Shown piece after piece: positions 44,810-53,610 of a DNA stretch of 64,000 nt. Below the pieces are notes generated by a model. That model was not told where the DNA came from and did no database searches. It saw nothing but the letters and a program-made list of their open reading frames with translations. Position numbers and translations under genes: made by a program. Source of the DNA: Hymenobacter sp. YC55 (GTDB taxonomy: Bacteria; Bacteroidota; Bacteroidia; Cytophagales; Hymenobacteraceae). The stretch is taken from NCBI RefSeq assembly GCF_029433095.1, contig NZ_JARNTX010000001.1, positions 620,001 through 684,000 of the forward strand. The letters run 5' to 3'. Each line of letters opens with the position of its first letter. The stretch's first letter is position 1.

Positions 44810-45853
44810 TTATGCCGCAATTCCCATTTGTGGGGCCGGTGCCTCGCCCGTAATCGTGGGCTGCACGCGGGTGCGTAGGCGCTCCTCTACGAAGCTATTA
44901 CGCAAGTGCTTTGGCAACTCGTCAACCAATTGCTGGTAGCGCTCTAGGCCGATAGCCTTGGCTACATACGTTTCGTGGATACCATTGAGGTAGCTCACAA
45001 TGTTGAGCAGCGACTGATGGAAGAGTTTGAAATCAATCTCCGCCTCGATGTAGCGCTCAATCTCGCGGCTAGTCTGCGAGATGCGCAAGCGGCCTAGCAA
45101 GTCGAAGATGGTGGTGTAGCCTAAACGCCACGTAATCTGCTGCCAATGCGAAGCTGTCCACTTGTCGAGCACCTTGCCCGTCTTCTGGCTGCGCAGAGCC
45201 GTGTTGGGGTTAGCTTGCACTTGCAAGCGCGTAGCCTGTGCCTTCATCTTGCGGGTGGTACGCAAAAACTGGCCAATCTGCGCTTGGGCATCAATCTCCT
45301 TGCTGGCAATGTTAAGCCCGGCTTTGTAGCCAGCCAGCGGCAAGCGGTGAATGCTAAAGTCGCCGTAGGCACCGGCCGCGTAGAACGATATTGGGCGTGG
45401 ATATGCATTGCGCACTACCAAGCGCCCTACCTCGCGGCGCACCAGCGAAGGGTTGTTGTTGCGTACACCAGCTGTGAACAAGAACGCCTGCAAGCCAGCC
45501 ATGATGGTATGGTATGCCTGCGGGAACGTCCAGTGCAGGGCGTTGCGTAGATAGTCTTCATCGCCTAGCTCGGCCGTAGAGCGTAGCGCGTATTCAGTGC
45601 TCCAGCACGAATGCAATAGCTTAGTTACAGCCGTTAGGTCTGCTTCAGTAAGCTCGGCCTGGTGTGCCCGGAAGAACGGCAAGTGCTGCAAGCCGCCAGT
45701 AGCGTCGTCGGCCTCTTGAATATGATAGTTAATGGCGAAGAAGTAGTTGAGGAAAACCTGCGCCGGGATAGACTTGCGCCAGGTCTCGTCAGCTAGCTTC
45801 TGCTGCTCGTCCGTCACGAGCGGAATGATAGGTGTTTCCATGTTCGTCGTCAT
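44810..45853 (-). CDS. Hypothetical helical protein, unrecognised
   Basis: A 347-residue soluble protein with no signal or membrane segment. It is mostly helical, with segments such as QVFLNYFFAINYHIQEADD, LTAVTKLLHSCWSTEYALRS and FHQSLLNIVSYLNGIHETYVAKAI. The central part contains a Tyr/Gly-rich strand region (FYAAGAYGDFSIHRLPLAGYKAG). No family is recognised; a HEPN-like or YaaC-like helical protein is possible but only a guess. Start is the first of two Mets (residues 1 and 5). It has its own terminator downstream and lies between lysS and the S41 protease. Confidence 0.6.
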   Translation of the reverse strand: MTTNMETPIIPLVTDEQQKLADETWRKSIPAQVFLNYFFAINYHIQEADDATGGLQHLPFFRAHQAELTEADLTAVTKLLHSCWSTEYALRSTAELGDEDYLRNALHWTFPQAYHTIMAGLQAFLFTAGVRNNNPSLVRREVGRLVVRNAYPRPISFYAAGAYGDFSIHRLPLAGYKAGLNIASKEIDAQAQIGQFLRTTRKMKAQATRLQVQANPNTALRSQKTGKVLDKWTASHWQQITWRLGYTTIFDLLGRLRISQTSREIERYIEAEIDFKLFHQSLLNIVSYLNGIHETYVAKAIGLERYQQLVDELPKHLRNSFVEERLRTRVQPTITGEAPAPQMGIAA

Positions 45854-46040
45854 GCTAGTTTAACATGAAGGTATAGTTTATAGTTCTTATTTGCTAAAAA
45901 TATTGGGTGAAATTTAATGATTTTTAGTAGTTGATTATCAATGATTTATGTAGGTGAAACAGCCTGTTATTTAGTGGGCAATTTAGGGCTGATTTGCTAA
46001 GTATGTTAACGTGTGGTTGTCTCATTAGTTTTCTAACAAG

Positions 46041-46076
46041 AAAAAGCCCCCGCTGCTATAGCAACGGGGGCTTTTT
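46041..46076 (-). terminator. Intrinsic terminator of the S41 protease gene
   Basis: AAAAAGCCCCCG pairs with CGGGGGCTTTTT around a 12-base loop, flanked by long A and T runs. It lies 63 bp after the stop codon at 46139. Confidence 0.9.
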
Positions 46077-46138
46077 TTTGTCAATTGAATTAGTATCTAG
46101 GAAGGCTAAGTGAACCTTTCCTGACGACTAAGCCGCTA

Positions 46139-48289
46139 TTACATCTGATCTTTCACTACGGACACAGCTTCGCGAAGCGTAATGTCCTTGTTTAGATTTT
46201 TAGTAAAGCGCGAAGCACGGTTGATTTCTACCGTATCGGAGCCTAGAGCCCGCAAGTCAGCAGAGAGGGGAGCAATAGCTATAGGCGCGGCGGCCTTCTG
46301 CGCGGCCTCATATTTATCAGACTCAGCTTTGTTGGTTTGCTGCTCGGCGCGGTAAGCGGTCAGTTTCAACGATACTTTCGTATCGTCCTTGCGCTTGCGC
46401 ATCCGCTGGGCTAACTCGTTTACAAGACGGAAGCTTGGGCTAGCAGCTACACGAGCTTGGCTAGCAGTACGCAACTTATCAGTAGCAGGAGCTTGTGCCC
46501 AAGGGCGGTAGCGAGCTGGCGTGATTTCATCCCACTTCAATGGGTAATCCGACTCTTTTTCGCCCTGATCAAGATAGCTGTATGCATCTGGCAAAATAAT
46601 GTCTGGTACTACACCTTTGAACTGAGTCGAGCCACCGTTGATGCGGTAGAACTTCTGCGTAGTCAGCTTCAGCGAGCCAAAAGGCTTGATGCTGTTAAAC
46701 TCGGAAGGAAGAGCATCATCAAGGTCGAAGATACGCTGCACCGTGCCTTTGCCATAGGTGCTGGCCGCACCCATAATTACACCACGCTTGTAGTCCTGAA
46801 TGGCAGCAGCCAGAATCTCGGAAGCCGAAGCGCTATACTTGTTTACAAGCACCACCAGCGGACCGCTGTACTGCACGCGGGGGTCACGGTCGTTGAGCAC
46901 GCTAGGTGCGCCCTGAGGACCCTTTACCTGCACTACTGGACCGCTGTCAATGAACAGACCTGCCATTTCTACGGCGTCTTGCAAAGAACCACCACCGTTG
47001 AAGCGTAAATCAAGTACTACGCCCGATACATTCTCTTGCTTGAGTTTTTCGAGTTCTTTCTTCACGTCTTCGGCTGAGCTGCGGCCGCCATTGTCGTTGA
47101 AGTCGGCATAGAAGGTAGGAAGCTTGATGTAGCCAATCTTCTTACCGCTTTCGTTGATAGTAGCCGACTGCGCGAAGGTTTCCTTGATCACCACTACATC
47201 GCGGATGATAGAGATAATCTTAGTGCTGTTGTCAGGCTTCTTTACTGTGAGACGAACCTCACTGCCTTTCTTGCCTTTGATCATCGACACTGCCTTGTCG
47301 AGGCGCAAACCTTCTACCGATACTGGTTCGGCATCGCCTTGCGCAACGCGGGTGATGATGTCGCCAGCTTTCAACTCACCTTGACGGTAAGAAGCACTGC
47401 CAGGAATAATATCAGATACTTTGATCTGACCGTCTTTTTCTTGCAGCGAAGCACCAATACCTTCGAAACGGCCGGTCATTGCCTGGTCGAACGATTCTTT
47501 ATCGCGCGGAGCGAAGTATTCGGTGTGGGGGTCGTAGGTGTTAGCAATAACGTTGGCATACATGGCCAAACGGTCATTTGCATCGTTTTGAAGCAGGTCG
47601 TTGAACTGGTCGTCGAAGTACTTCAGTACGCGCTTACGGGCTTCGATTTCCATCTCAGCAGGCGTACGGGTTGGCTCAGAAGTGGTAGCTGGCGAAGGGG
47701 TAACACTAGTCGAAGCCAGCGGCTTGTCTTTTTTCTTTGCTTGAGCGTCCATCATTTCCGAAACGCGCACCAAGGTCTGATACTTCAAGAACTTGCGCCA
47801 TTCTTCACGCTGCGCGGCCTTGTCGGCAGCGAAGCTAGCTTTGTCGGGCTCGGTCTCGAAAGTCTCTTCCGTGGTAAAATCGAAAGGCTTCGTTAGAATG
47901 TCACGATACAAAGCTTGCACGTCTTTCACGCGCTGATCAAGCAGAACATTGGTTTGGTCCATGAATTCGTGAGTGCCACGCTTCACTTCCTCATCAATAT
48001 CACTCTGGAATTTTGTGCGAAGCTGGGCCACATCAGAGGCCAGCAAAAATTTCTTATTGGAGTCTACACGCTTCAGATACAGATCAAAGACACGCTTGGA
48101 AAAGGTATCATCGAGCTTTTCAGGCTGGTAGTGCATCGTAGTGAGGCCCTGTAGCATGGCCTGAACCAGCACGGCGTCCTTCTGAGGCGTCCGCGCATCA
48201 CTACGACGGTAGAGCTTGTAGGAAGCCAGCACGAAAACTGCCAGCACCACCGCGGCATACAAGCCTATCTTGATTCGGGGAAAAGACAT
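46139..48289 (-). CDS. C-terminal processing (tail-specific) protease, S41 family, Prc-like
   Basis: A 716-residue periplasmic protease with an N-terminal membrane anchor or uncleaved signal (IKIGLYAAVVLAVFVLASYKL). The tail-specific protease order is present: an N-terminal domain to about residue 240 (EKLDDTFSKRVFDLYLKRVDSNKKF), a PDZ domain (GIGASLQEKDGQIKVSDIIPGSAS), and the S41 core. The core has GVVLDLRFNGGGSLQDAVEMA, the nucleophile Ser in SASASEILAAAI (near 486) and the general-base Lys in YGKGTVQ (near 513), then a C-terminal DUF3340-type part. It trims or degrades periplasmic proteins, as Prc does for envelope lipoproteins and penicillin-binding proteins. The Met at 48289 starts the signal; the frame's 13 extra residues to 48328 do not fit. 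Confidence 0.93.
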   Translation of the reverse strand: MSFPRIKIGLYAAVVLAVFVLASYKLYRRSDARTPQKDAVLVQAMLQGLTTMHYQPEKLDDTFSKRVFDLYLKRVDSNKKFLLASDVAQLRTKFQSDIDEEVKRGTHEFMDQTNVLLDQRVKDVQALYRDILTKPFDFTTEETFETEPDKASFAADKAAQREEWRKFLKYQTLVRVSEMMDAQAKKKDKPLASTSVTPSPATTSEPTRTPAEMEIEARKRVLKYFDDQFNDLLQNDANDRLAMYANVIANTYDPHTEYFAPRDKESFDQAMTGRFEGIGASLQEKDGQIKVSDIIPGSASYRQGELKAGDIITRVAQGDAEPVSVEGLRLDKAVSMIKGKKGSEVRLTVKKPDNSTKIISIIRDVVVIKETFAQSATINESGKKIGYIKLPTFYADFNDNGGRSSAEDVKKELEKLKQENVSGVVLDLRFNGGGSLQDAVEMAGLFIDSGPVVQVKGPQGAPSVLNDRDPRVQYSGPLVVLVNKYSASASEILAAAIQDYKRGVIMGAASTYGKGTVQRIFDLDDALPSEFNSIKPFGSLKLTTQKFYRINGGSTQFKGVVPDIILPDAYSYLDQGEKESDYPLKWDEITPARYRPWAQAPATDKLRTASQARVAASPSFRLVNELAQRMRKRKDDTKVSLKLTAYRAEQQTNKAESDKYEAAQKAAAPIAIAPLSADLRALGSDTVEINRASRFTKNLNKDITLREAVSVVKDQM

Positions 48290-48605
48290 GGAAAATCGAG
48301 TGAAATGGAGGAAAATCAATTGTAACAAAGCGCCGTTCTGATACTTACGGCACGGTAGCAGCCCTGGTTAAACTAAAAACGCCGAAGGTTAAGAAATAAG
48401 TGCCATCAGGCGCTGCTATTCTAGAAACAAAGACAAATAAGTTGCTTTAAAGTTGTCTGCTTTCTAGAGCGTACAGGTGCTAAAAACGGGCCAAAGAACG
48501 AAATATGTTATTTCGGCAGGTGCAGTAATTTACTGATTCTCTCCAGACAAAAAAAGCCCCCTCCTAGAACTAGGAGGGGGCTTTTGAGGATGAGCTACTT
48601 AGCGG
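48290..48605. other. Intergenic region with a long imperfect hairpin
   Basis: Between the stress protein (terminator at 48552) and the S41 protease start. TCTAGAAA (48420-48427) with AGACAA (48431-48436) pairs in nested fashion with TTGTCT (48453-48458) and TTTCTAGA (48461-48468), giving a two-part stem about 130 bp upstream of the protease ATG. It may be an operator or a leader structure. Nothing else was recognised. Confidence 0.4.
48552..48585 (-). terminator. Intrinsic terminator of the glycine-zipper stress gene
   Basis: AAAAGCCCCCTCCTA pairs perfectly with TAGGAGGGGGCTTTT around a GAAC loop; the minus strand continues TTTTGTCTGG. It lies about 20 bp after the stop codon at 48606. Confidence 0.92.
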
Positions 48606-49445
48606 CTAGTACCGACGTACTTTGTCACCGTTGCTGCGGCGGAATTCTTCTTCGAAATAACGAGCATCTTCATCGTTGCGGGGATTTACACCCATCACAA
48701 TGCCGCCATTCTTGATGTCGGACTCATACTCTTTGGCGTGCTCCTCAGGAATACCCGAGCCTACCAGAGCGCCTACTAGGCCACCCGTCAGGCCACCGGC
48801 ACCAGCACCAGCCAAAGCTGCTGCAATAGGACCAGCAATGATCAAGCCCAAGCCTGGAAGAGCTACCGAAGTACCAATAGCTGCAATGGCGCCAATTACG
48901 GCACCGGCTGTGCCACCGATAGCTGAACCTACGCCAGCACCTTCCATGGCCTTGTCGCCAAGCTCGGTATCAGCTGTGTCGCTGCCGAAGTGCGTTTTGC
49001 GCGTTTCGTCAGACATGAGCACGTTCACATCGTCTTTAGTGTAGCCGCGCGACGATAATGACTGATATGCTTGCTCAGCGCTGCTGCGGTCACGGAACAT
49101 GCCCGTCATCATACCGCCTCTGCTAGAGGTAGAGCTGTTGCCAGTTAGGGCGTTGCCTGCGTCACTAGCAGCATTTTGTACGGCATCAATGCCAGCGCCA
49201 ACAGTTGCGCCTGCTGAACCTGCTAGAGCAGCTCCTTTTTGAGTGGCACTGTAGTCGTGAGTAGGATTAGTATCTGCACCGCTGATGCTAGAATCGCCAG
49301 TGCTGGAGTTGCCTAAGTTGCCGCTCGAAGTAGCGTTAGAACCCATAGAGCCGCTGCCAAAGCCAGTGCCAGCATTGCCAGTACCATAGTTTGAACCTGA
49401 ACCAGTACCGGTATTCATCGGGTTATTCGATTCGTTGGTGTTCAT
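48606..49445 (-). CDS. Stress-associated protein with low-complexity N-terminus, GsiB/17M-like domain and glycine zipper
   Basis: A 279-residue protein in three parts. Residues 1-110 are low complexity, rich in Gly, Ser, Asn and Thr. Residues about 112-150 resemble a general-stress-protein 17M-like domain (MFRDRSSAEQAYQSLSSRGYTKDDVNVLMSDETRK). Then a glycine-zipper region forms one or two membrane-like hairpins (GAGVGSAIGGTAGAVIGA and ALAGAGAGGLTGGLVGALVGSGIP). The C-terminus repeats the short KNGGIVMGVNPRNDEDARYFEEEFRR pattern known from these stress proteins. It is likely to associate with membranes under stress; this is inferred from family look only. Confidence 0.72.
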   Translation of the reverse strand: MNTNESNNPMNTGTGSGSNYGTGNAGTGFGSGSMGSNATSSGNLGNSSTGDSSISGADTNPTHDYSATQKGAALAGSAGATVGAGIDAVQNAASDAGNALTGNSSTSSRGGMMTGMFRDRSSAEQAYQSLSSRGYTKDDVNVLMSDETRKTHFGSDTADTELGDKAMEGAGVGSAIGGTAGAVIGAIAAIGTSVALPGLGLIIAGPIAAALAGAGAGGLTGGLVGALVGSGIPEEHAKEYESDIKNGGIVMGVNPRNDEDARYFEEEFRRSNGDKVRRY

Positions 49446-49614
49446 GTGCGAGAGATGTTAAGTTGAAAAGGTGGGGAAAGGAAGCAATCAATGCAGCTGT
49501 GAAAGTGGAATGCTGCACCGAATGTGAGTAGCTAAACGCGACCGTTCCTATAGGGGTTACACATATAATTAAGGCATCCCTATTTTTCAACTATTTTCTT
49601 TGCACAGCCGAGCT

Positions 49615-49983
49615 TTAGCCCCACCGTTCGTAGTTGGCATCGTCTTGCCAGAACGCCCTGCACTCCCGGCGCATATTCTTTAACAGGTCTTCTTGGTGCT
49701 TAAGGGTGCGCCATTCGCCCATTCCGAGCCGCTCACAGAGTTTGTAAAAATTATCGCCTTGCCCTTTCGAGCCTTCTACTTTAACAAGGCAGCTTAGTAT
49801 AGGGCGCCCCGCTTTGTATTCCTGTTCCGAAATTTCAGCTAGGAGTTCGTTTAAGCGGCCTTTCTCGTGCGAGATGTCCAGATTAAGGCCCAATTCGGCC
49901 TCCTGTACAAGATTCAGGTAGCTGATAGTGCCTACCTGGTGGCGGGAAAAGCGAATTAAATGGCTGCGAATTCGGCCGAACAT
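49615..49983 (-). CDS. Hypothetical protein, unrecognised
   Basis: A 122-residue soluble protein. It starts MFGRIRSHLIRFSRHQVGTISYLNLVQEAELG and ends with a Trp-rich segment (FWQDDANYERWG). The central KGRLNELLAEISEQEYKAGRPILSCLVKVEGSKG and the later GDNFYKLCERLGMGEW pattern are conserved-looking but match no family I can name. The Met at 49983 is more typical than the one at 50019, which would sit inside the proline dehydrogenase terminator. It lies downstream of proline dehydrogenase, separated by that terminator. Confidence 0.55.
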   Translation of the reverse strand: MFGRIRSHLIRFSRHQVGTISYLNLVQEAELGLNLDISHEKGRLNELLAEISEQEYKAGRPILSCLVKVEGSKGQGDNFYKLCERLGMGEWRTLKHQEDLLKNMRRECRAFWQDDANYERWG

Positions 49984-50023
49984 GGGCAGAGGGGATGGGA
50001 TTAAAGACGGAAAGTACAAAAAA

Positions 50024-50059
50024 GCCCGTTGTTCCAGAGCGGTATCTGAAACAACGGGC
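50024..50059 (-). terminator. Intrinsic terminator of the proline dehydrogenase gene
   Basis: GCCCGTTGTT pairs with AACAACGGGC around a loop that has an inner CAGA/TCTG stem, followed on the minus strand by TTTTTTGT. It lies 40 bp past the stop codon at 50099. Confidence 0.88.
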
Positions 50060-50098
50060 GGCGGCTACCCAAAACCGTGCCGAATAGGCAAAACAATC

Positions 50099-51289
50099 CT
50101 AACGTCCTTGGCGTCGTCTTATTTCTTTTTGGATGAGAAGAAATTCGCGGCTGCTTTGACCAGCAATAGCCGTATTCTCATCGGCCCGCCGCAGCAAATA
50201 GGGCATAACGGCGTCTACGGGGCCATAGGGCACGTATTTAGCGGTGTTGTAACCGGCGTGCGCAAGGTTATAACTTAGGTTGTCGCTCATGCCATAGAGC
50301 TGGGCAAACCAGATGCGCTGGTCACCGGGCTGCACGTCGTACTCTTGCATCAGTTGGGTGAGCAACTTGGAGCTAGCTTCGTTGTGCGTGCCAGCGCAAA
50401 TGCTGATTCGGTCGACGTGCTGCACACAATAGCGCAACGACTCGTCGTAGAGCGCATCTGTTTCCTGCTTGGTAGGGTTGATAGGGTTTTTGTAGCCGCG
50501 CTGCGTAGCCACACGCGCTTCTTTTTCCATGTAAGCACCGCGTACCAACTTGCCGCCCAAGAAGTAGCCTTCACGTTTGGCCACATCGTGTGCCTCCTTG
50601 ATGGCGTCGAGCCGGTCGTGGCGGTAGAGCTGGTAGGTGTTCCAGACGATGGCCGACTCGCGGTTGTATTTGCGCATCATTTCGTAAGCCATGTTGTCGA
50701 TGGTCTGCTGAAACCAGCTTTCTTCAGCATCAACAAACACGCGTACGCCATACTGATGAGCCCGGTGGCAAATGGCATCCATACGGGCATGGGCCCGGTC
50801 GTAGCTGGCTTGCTCGACAGGCGTAAGAGGTTTGCCGGCCTGTATCTTCTCAAGCAATGCGCTGTCGGCTAAGCCCGTTACTTTAAAGACCGAAAACGGG
50901 ATATGCGTGGAGCGGTGTGCTAAGTCGAGGGTAGCTAGGATTTCGTCGCGGGTTTGGTCGAAGCTTTTGTCGCTGCCTTCACCTTCCACCGAGTAGTCGA
51001 GAATGGTGCCGATGCCGTACCGACCAAGCTCGGCAATTACCGGAATACATTCTTTAATGGTTTCGCCACCGCAGAACTGCCGGAAAATAGAGTTCTTAAT
51101 TAGAAACTTCGTGCCGGGTAGATTCCACTTTAGTGCCGTTTTCATTAAGCCTCCGCCAGTTTTTACCAGCGTATTGTTGTTCATGGAGGCGAAAAGGGCA
51201 TACATCTTTCGCAACTCCGCATCTGACTTGGAGGCGAAGGCAACAGCAGTGTCATCAAAAGAAACCGGCGGGGCTTGGGTTACAGGCAT
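50099..51289 (-). CDS. Proline dehydrogenase (single-domain)
   Basis: A 396-residue monofunctional FAD-dependent proline dehydrogenase, oxidising proline to pyrroline-5-carboxylate; the second catabolic enzyme would be encoded elsewhere. The TIM barrel shows ILDYSVEGEGSDKSF, VFKVTGLADS, YGVRVFVDAEESWFQ and KLVRGAYMEKEARVA, with the AGTHNE strand and the final RRLRE-like YLLRRADEN Arg segment that contacts substrate. The Met at 51289 (PVTQAPPVSF) is preferred over 51370, since the longer form would overlap the divergent DAHP synthase region and lacks similarity. A TACCTTTG element is 33 bp upstream. It faces away from the DAHP synthase gene. Confidence 0.93.
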   Translation of the reverse strand: MPVTQAPPVSFDDTAVAFASKSDAELRKMYALFASMNNNTLVKTGGGLMKTALKWNLPGTKFLIKNSIFRQFCGGETIKECIPVIAELGRYGIGTILDYSVEGEGSDKSFDQTRDEILATLDLAHRSTHIPFSVFKVTGLADSALLEKIQAGKPLTPVEQASYDRAHARMDAICHRAHQYGVRVFVDAEESWFQQTIDNMAYEMMRKYNRESAIVWNTYQLYRHDRLDAIKEAHDVAKREGYFLGGKLVRGAYMEKEARVATQRGYKNPINPTKQETDALYDESLRYCVQHVDRISICAGTHNEASSKLLTQLMQEYDVQPGDQRIWFAQLYGMSDNLSYNLAHAGYNTAKYVPYGPVDAVMPYLLRRADENTAIAGQSSREFLLIQKEIRRRQGR

Positions 51290-51321
51290 TGGGTGTAGCT
51301 TTGGGCGGAAGTTTAGGTAGA

Positions 51322-51329
51322 CAAAGGTA
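51322..51329 (-). promoter_or_regulatory. Candidate -7 promoter element of proline dehydrogenase
   Basis: Reads TACCTTTG on the minus strand, the best match to the Bacteroidota TAnnTTTG consensus in this gap. Transcription would begin about 51315, 26 nt before the Met at 51289. Confidence 0.5.
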
Positions 51330-51442
51330 GCCTTTAAACAAGATTTTGCCGGGCTTAGTTGTCGACCCATCTATCTTGCACTAAACACAGTTATTCTCGC
51401 ATTCATTCATCGAATCTGCGACTTCTCTATTTCCTTTTTCTC

Positions 51443-52540
51443 ATGCAAACTTCTTCGGCTCCCGATACTTTCTTCACCCGCCACCTCACTGCCAAAGGTA
51501 GTCCCTTGCTTATTGCGGGTCCTTGCTCAGCCGAAACCGAAGAGCAAGTGCTGGCCACTGCGCACGGCCTGAAGGCTCTCGGCAAAATAGATTTGTTTCG
51601 GGCTGGTATTTGGAAGCCGCGCACCAAGCCGGGCGGATTCGAGGGAATGGGTTCAGTAGCCTTGCCTTGGTTGCAGCGGGTGAAAGCCGAAACAGGCATT
51701 CCGACTACTGTGGAAGTGGCCACGCCACGCCACGTAGAAGAGGCGCTAGAACACGGCATTGATGTGCTCTGGATTGGGGCTCGTACTACCGTAAACCCCT
51801 TTGCGATTCAAGAACTGGCCGATGCGTTGGCTGGAACGGGTGTACCGGTAATGGTGAAAAACCCAGTAAACCCCGATGTAGCCTTATGGGCCGGCGCACT
51901 GGAGCGCTTAGAGCGGGCAGGTATCACCGACTTGGCGGCAATTCACCGGGGCTTCAGCACGTTTGCTCCCTCGCGCTACCGCAACGCCCCCACCTGGATT
52001 CTGCCCATCGAGTTGAAGAGCCGTTTTCCGCAGCTGCCGCTTATCTGCGACCCTAGCCATATTGGTGGCCGTCGCGACCTACTGTTGCCCATCGCTCAAA
52101 AAGCCCTCGACCTCGACTACGACGGCTTGATGATAGAGACGCACCCCGACCCCGACCACGCCCTCAGCGACGCTGCCCAGCAAGTAACGCCAGAGCGCCT
52201 AGGCGAAATCTTCAATGAGTTGCGCTTCCGCTACCGCTCTTCCAACAATGCCGAGTACCTAAACAAAGCCGAGGAGCTACGGCACAAGATGGATGAAGCC
52301 GACCGCGAAATTATGGAAGGTCTGGCGCGACGTATGGCGCTAGTGGGTGAACTAGCCGAATACAAAAAAGAAAACGACGTTAAAATCCTGCAAATGGACC
52401 GTTGGAATGAGATTTTTGAATCTCGGCAAGCGTGGGCTCGCAAGCTAGGAGTCAACGAGAAGTTCATTGCCGAACTCTACAAACTGGTTCACTTGGAAAG
52501 CATCCGGCGGCAAACCGAAATTATGCAGCGGCCTGAATAG
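51443..52540 (+). CDS. Bifunctional 3-deoxy-7-phosphoheptulonate synthase / chorismate mutase
   Basis: A 365-residue fusion opening the aromatic amino acid pathway. Residues 1-260 are a type I-beta (KDSA/AroA(G)-like) DAHP synthase barrel: LIAGPCSAE, FRAGIWKPRTKPGGFEG, NPVNPDVALWAGALERL and CDPSHIGGRRDLLLP. Residues about 275-365 are an AroQ chorismate mutase helix bundle (EELRHKMDEADREIMEGLARRM, KKENDVKI, LVHLESIRRQ). The fused mutase is a known route for feedback by prephenate or chorismate in this family. The Met at 51443 begins the usual N-terminus; the longer frame to 51359 is not conserved-looking. aroB and aroA lie downstream beyond two lipoprotein genes. Confidence 0.93.
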   Translation: MQTSSAPDTFFTRHLTAKGSPLLIAGPCSAETEEQVLATAHGLKALGKIDLFRAGIWKPRTKPGGFEGMGSVALPWLQRVKAETGIPTTVEVATPRHVEEALEHGIDVLWIGARTTVNPFAIQELADALAGTGVPVMVKNPVNPDVALWAGALERLERAGITDLAAIHRGFSTFAPSRYRNAPTWILPIELKSRFPQLPLICDPSHIGGRRDLLLPIAQKALDLDYDGLMIETHPDPDHALSDAAQQVTPERLGEIFNELRFRYRSSNNAEYLNKAEELRHKMDEADREIMEGLARRMALVGELAEYKKENDVKILQMDRWNEIFESRQAWARKLGVNEKFIAELYKLVHLESIRRQTEIMQRPE

Positions 52541-52545
52541 CGGAA

Positions 52546-52935
52546 CTAGTCGCGCCGATAAGTCATGCGAAAAAGATCCACACACAAACCATAATCAATT
52601 ACCAACTCGGAGGGCTTAATAGTGTAGGCTGGCGAACCACTAGGAAAAGCAGATGAGGTTTTTAACTCAAGCACAGGAACGTCATTTGGCGAGCACGGAG
52701 TTTTGCCTGTGGTAAAAGCATATGTGCCACGTGCTTCTTCTTTGTTGTCTTTGTAGAACACAACACTGCCATCTGCTTTAAACTCGACAGCTACATTGGG
52801 CGTCGGACTTGGCACGCAGTAGCATTCCACACTAGTTAGCTGCCAACGACCAACTATAATAGCTGGTCCAGCATCCTTGTCTGGCTTGCAGGCACTTATA
52901 CTACATAAGAGCAAGGAGGCATAAAGCAGCTTCAT
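52546..52935 (-). CDS. Small lipoprotein, lipocalin-like fold
   Basis: A 129-residue lipoprotein with a signal peptide and lipobox LCSISAC (Cys16), followed by a barrel-like domain starting IIVGRWQLTSVECYC. The GxW start, the VEFKADGSVVFYKDNKEEARGTYAF hairpin and the final LFRMTYRRD strand are typical of lipocalin-like lipoproteins common in Bacteroidota. Four Cys residues in the mature part could form disulphides. A paralogue follows upstream on the same strand (53032-53457). It converges with the DAHP synthase gene, with a 5-bp gap. Confidence 0.72.
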   Translation of the reverse strand: MKLLYASLLLCSISACKPDKDAGPAIIVGRWQLTSVECYCVPSPTPNVAVEFKADGSVVFYKDNKEEARGTYAFTTGKTPCSPNDVPVLELKTSSAFPSGSPAYTIKPSELVIDYGLCVDLFRMTYRRD

Positions 52936-52960
52936 GGCTTGCAGTGAATAGAGGTAAGGG

Positions 52961-53002
52961 TGGTTGCTATCGGGCGCAAATTCCTTTTGCCGATAGCAAC
53001 CA
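52961..53002 (-). terminator. 13-bp hairpin downstream of the second lipoprotein gene
   Basis: TGGTTGCTATCGG pairs perfectly with CCGATAGCAACCA around a 16-base loop, 30 bp past the stop codon at 53032. There is no T-tract, so termination is uncertain. Confidence 0.5.
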
Positions 53003-53031
53003 CTTACTGGATCAAATCAGAAAGTGGCGCA

Positions 53032-53457
53032 CTAATTCTTTTGGGCTATCCGAACGTAGCGGTGTTCGAAAGGCTCGCCGTTGGAGTCGCGCAATTGAAG
53101 ACTGTTGCCCGATATAGAGTATAGTTGCGTACCCCGGTAGCCCCGGTACATCAGCACCTGACGAACGGGTTTCCCAAGCCCTTGCCGTTCGCGCCGAACC
53201 GCAAAGACAGTGGCACTCACAAAATTGTCGTCCTCATAAAAGCGGGCTCGGCCGCGCCGGTCGAACTCAACTACCACACGGTGGCCCGTGCTAGCTGGCG
53301 TAAGTACGGGCGAGTTGGGAGCAGCCGTTTGCTGCCACTCCCAACGCCCTACTAACTGTTCTTCTGGTTTAGGTATAGATTCACGTTGACAAGCAACCCA
53401 CAGTGGAACGGCTGAGAGTAGCACGGCGGCAGATAAGCCGCGCAAATAGGAAGGCAT
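53032..53457 (-). CDS. Small lipoprotein, lipocalin-like, paralogue
   Basis: A 141-residue lipoprotein with a signal peptide and lipobox LWVAC (Cys23), then LVGRWEWQQTAAP and VVVEFDRRGRARFYEDDNFVSAT, in the same GxW plus paired-strand layout as the preceding gene. The two are similar in layout but not close in sequence. Function is unknown. It is divergent from aroB. Confidence 0.68.
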   Translation of the reverse strand: MPSYLRGLSAAVLLSAVPLWVACQRESIPKPEEQLVGRWEWQQTAAPNSPVLTPASTGHRVVVEFDRRGRARFYEDDNFVSATVFAVRRERQGLGKPVRQVLMYRGYRGTQLYSISGNSLQLRDSNGEPFEHRYVRIAQKN

Positions 53458-53526
53458 AACTAATATAGAATGTAAGTTGCAGTTGTATGAGTAAGGCCAA
53501 GCCTGTAGGGTTGCATTAAAGAATCT

Positions 53527-53534
53527 TATTTTTG
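53527..53534 (+). promoter_or_regulatory. Candidate -7 promoter element of aroB
   Basis: TATTTTTG matches TAnnTTTG and would start transcription near 53541, 70 nt before the aroB TTG. A mini-ORF lies in the leader. Confidence 0.35.
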
Positions 53535-53544
53535 CGCCTTATTC

Positions 53545-53598
53545 ATGATGAAATTGTCCTCAGCAAATGCCATACCTGAACGGTCCCATTTCTTCTAA
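53545..53598 (+). CDS. Possible 17-codon upstream ORF in the aroB leader
   Basis: ATG at 53545 opens a 17-codon frame ending ERSHFF and TAA at 53596. It is in frame with aroB, whose TTG start lies 12 bp beyond the stop, and the stop overlaps the likely ribosome-binding site AAAAGGAA (53597-53604). Two Phe codons at the end are noteworthy for an aromatic-pathway gene. No terminator follows. This is tentative. Confidence 0.3.
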   Translation: MMKLSSANAIPERSHFF

Positions 53599-53610
53599 AA
53601 GGAATCAAAT

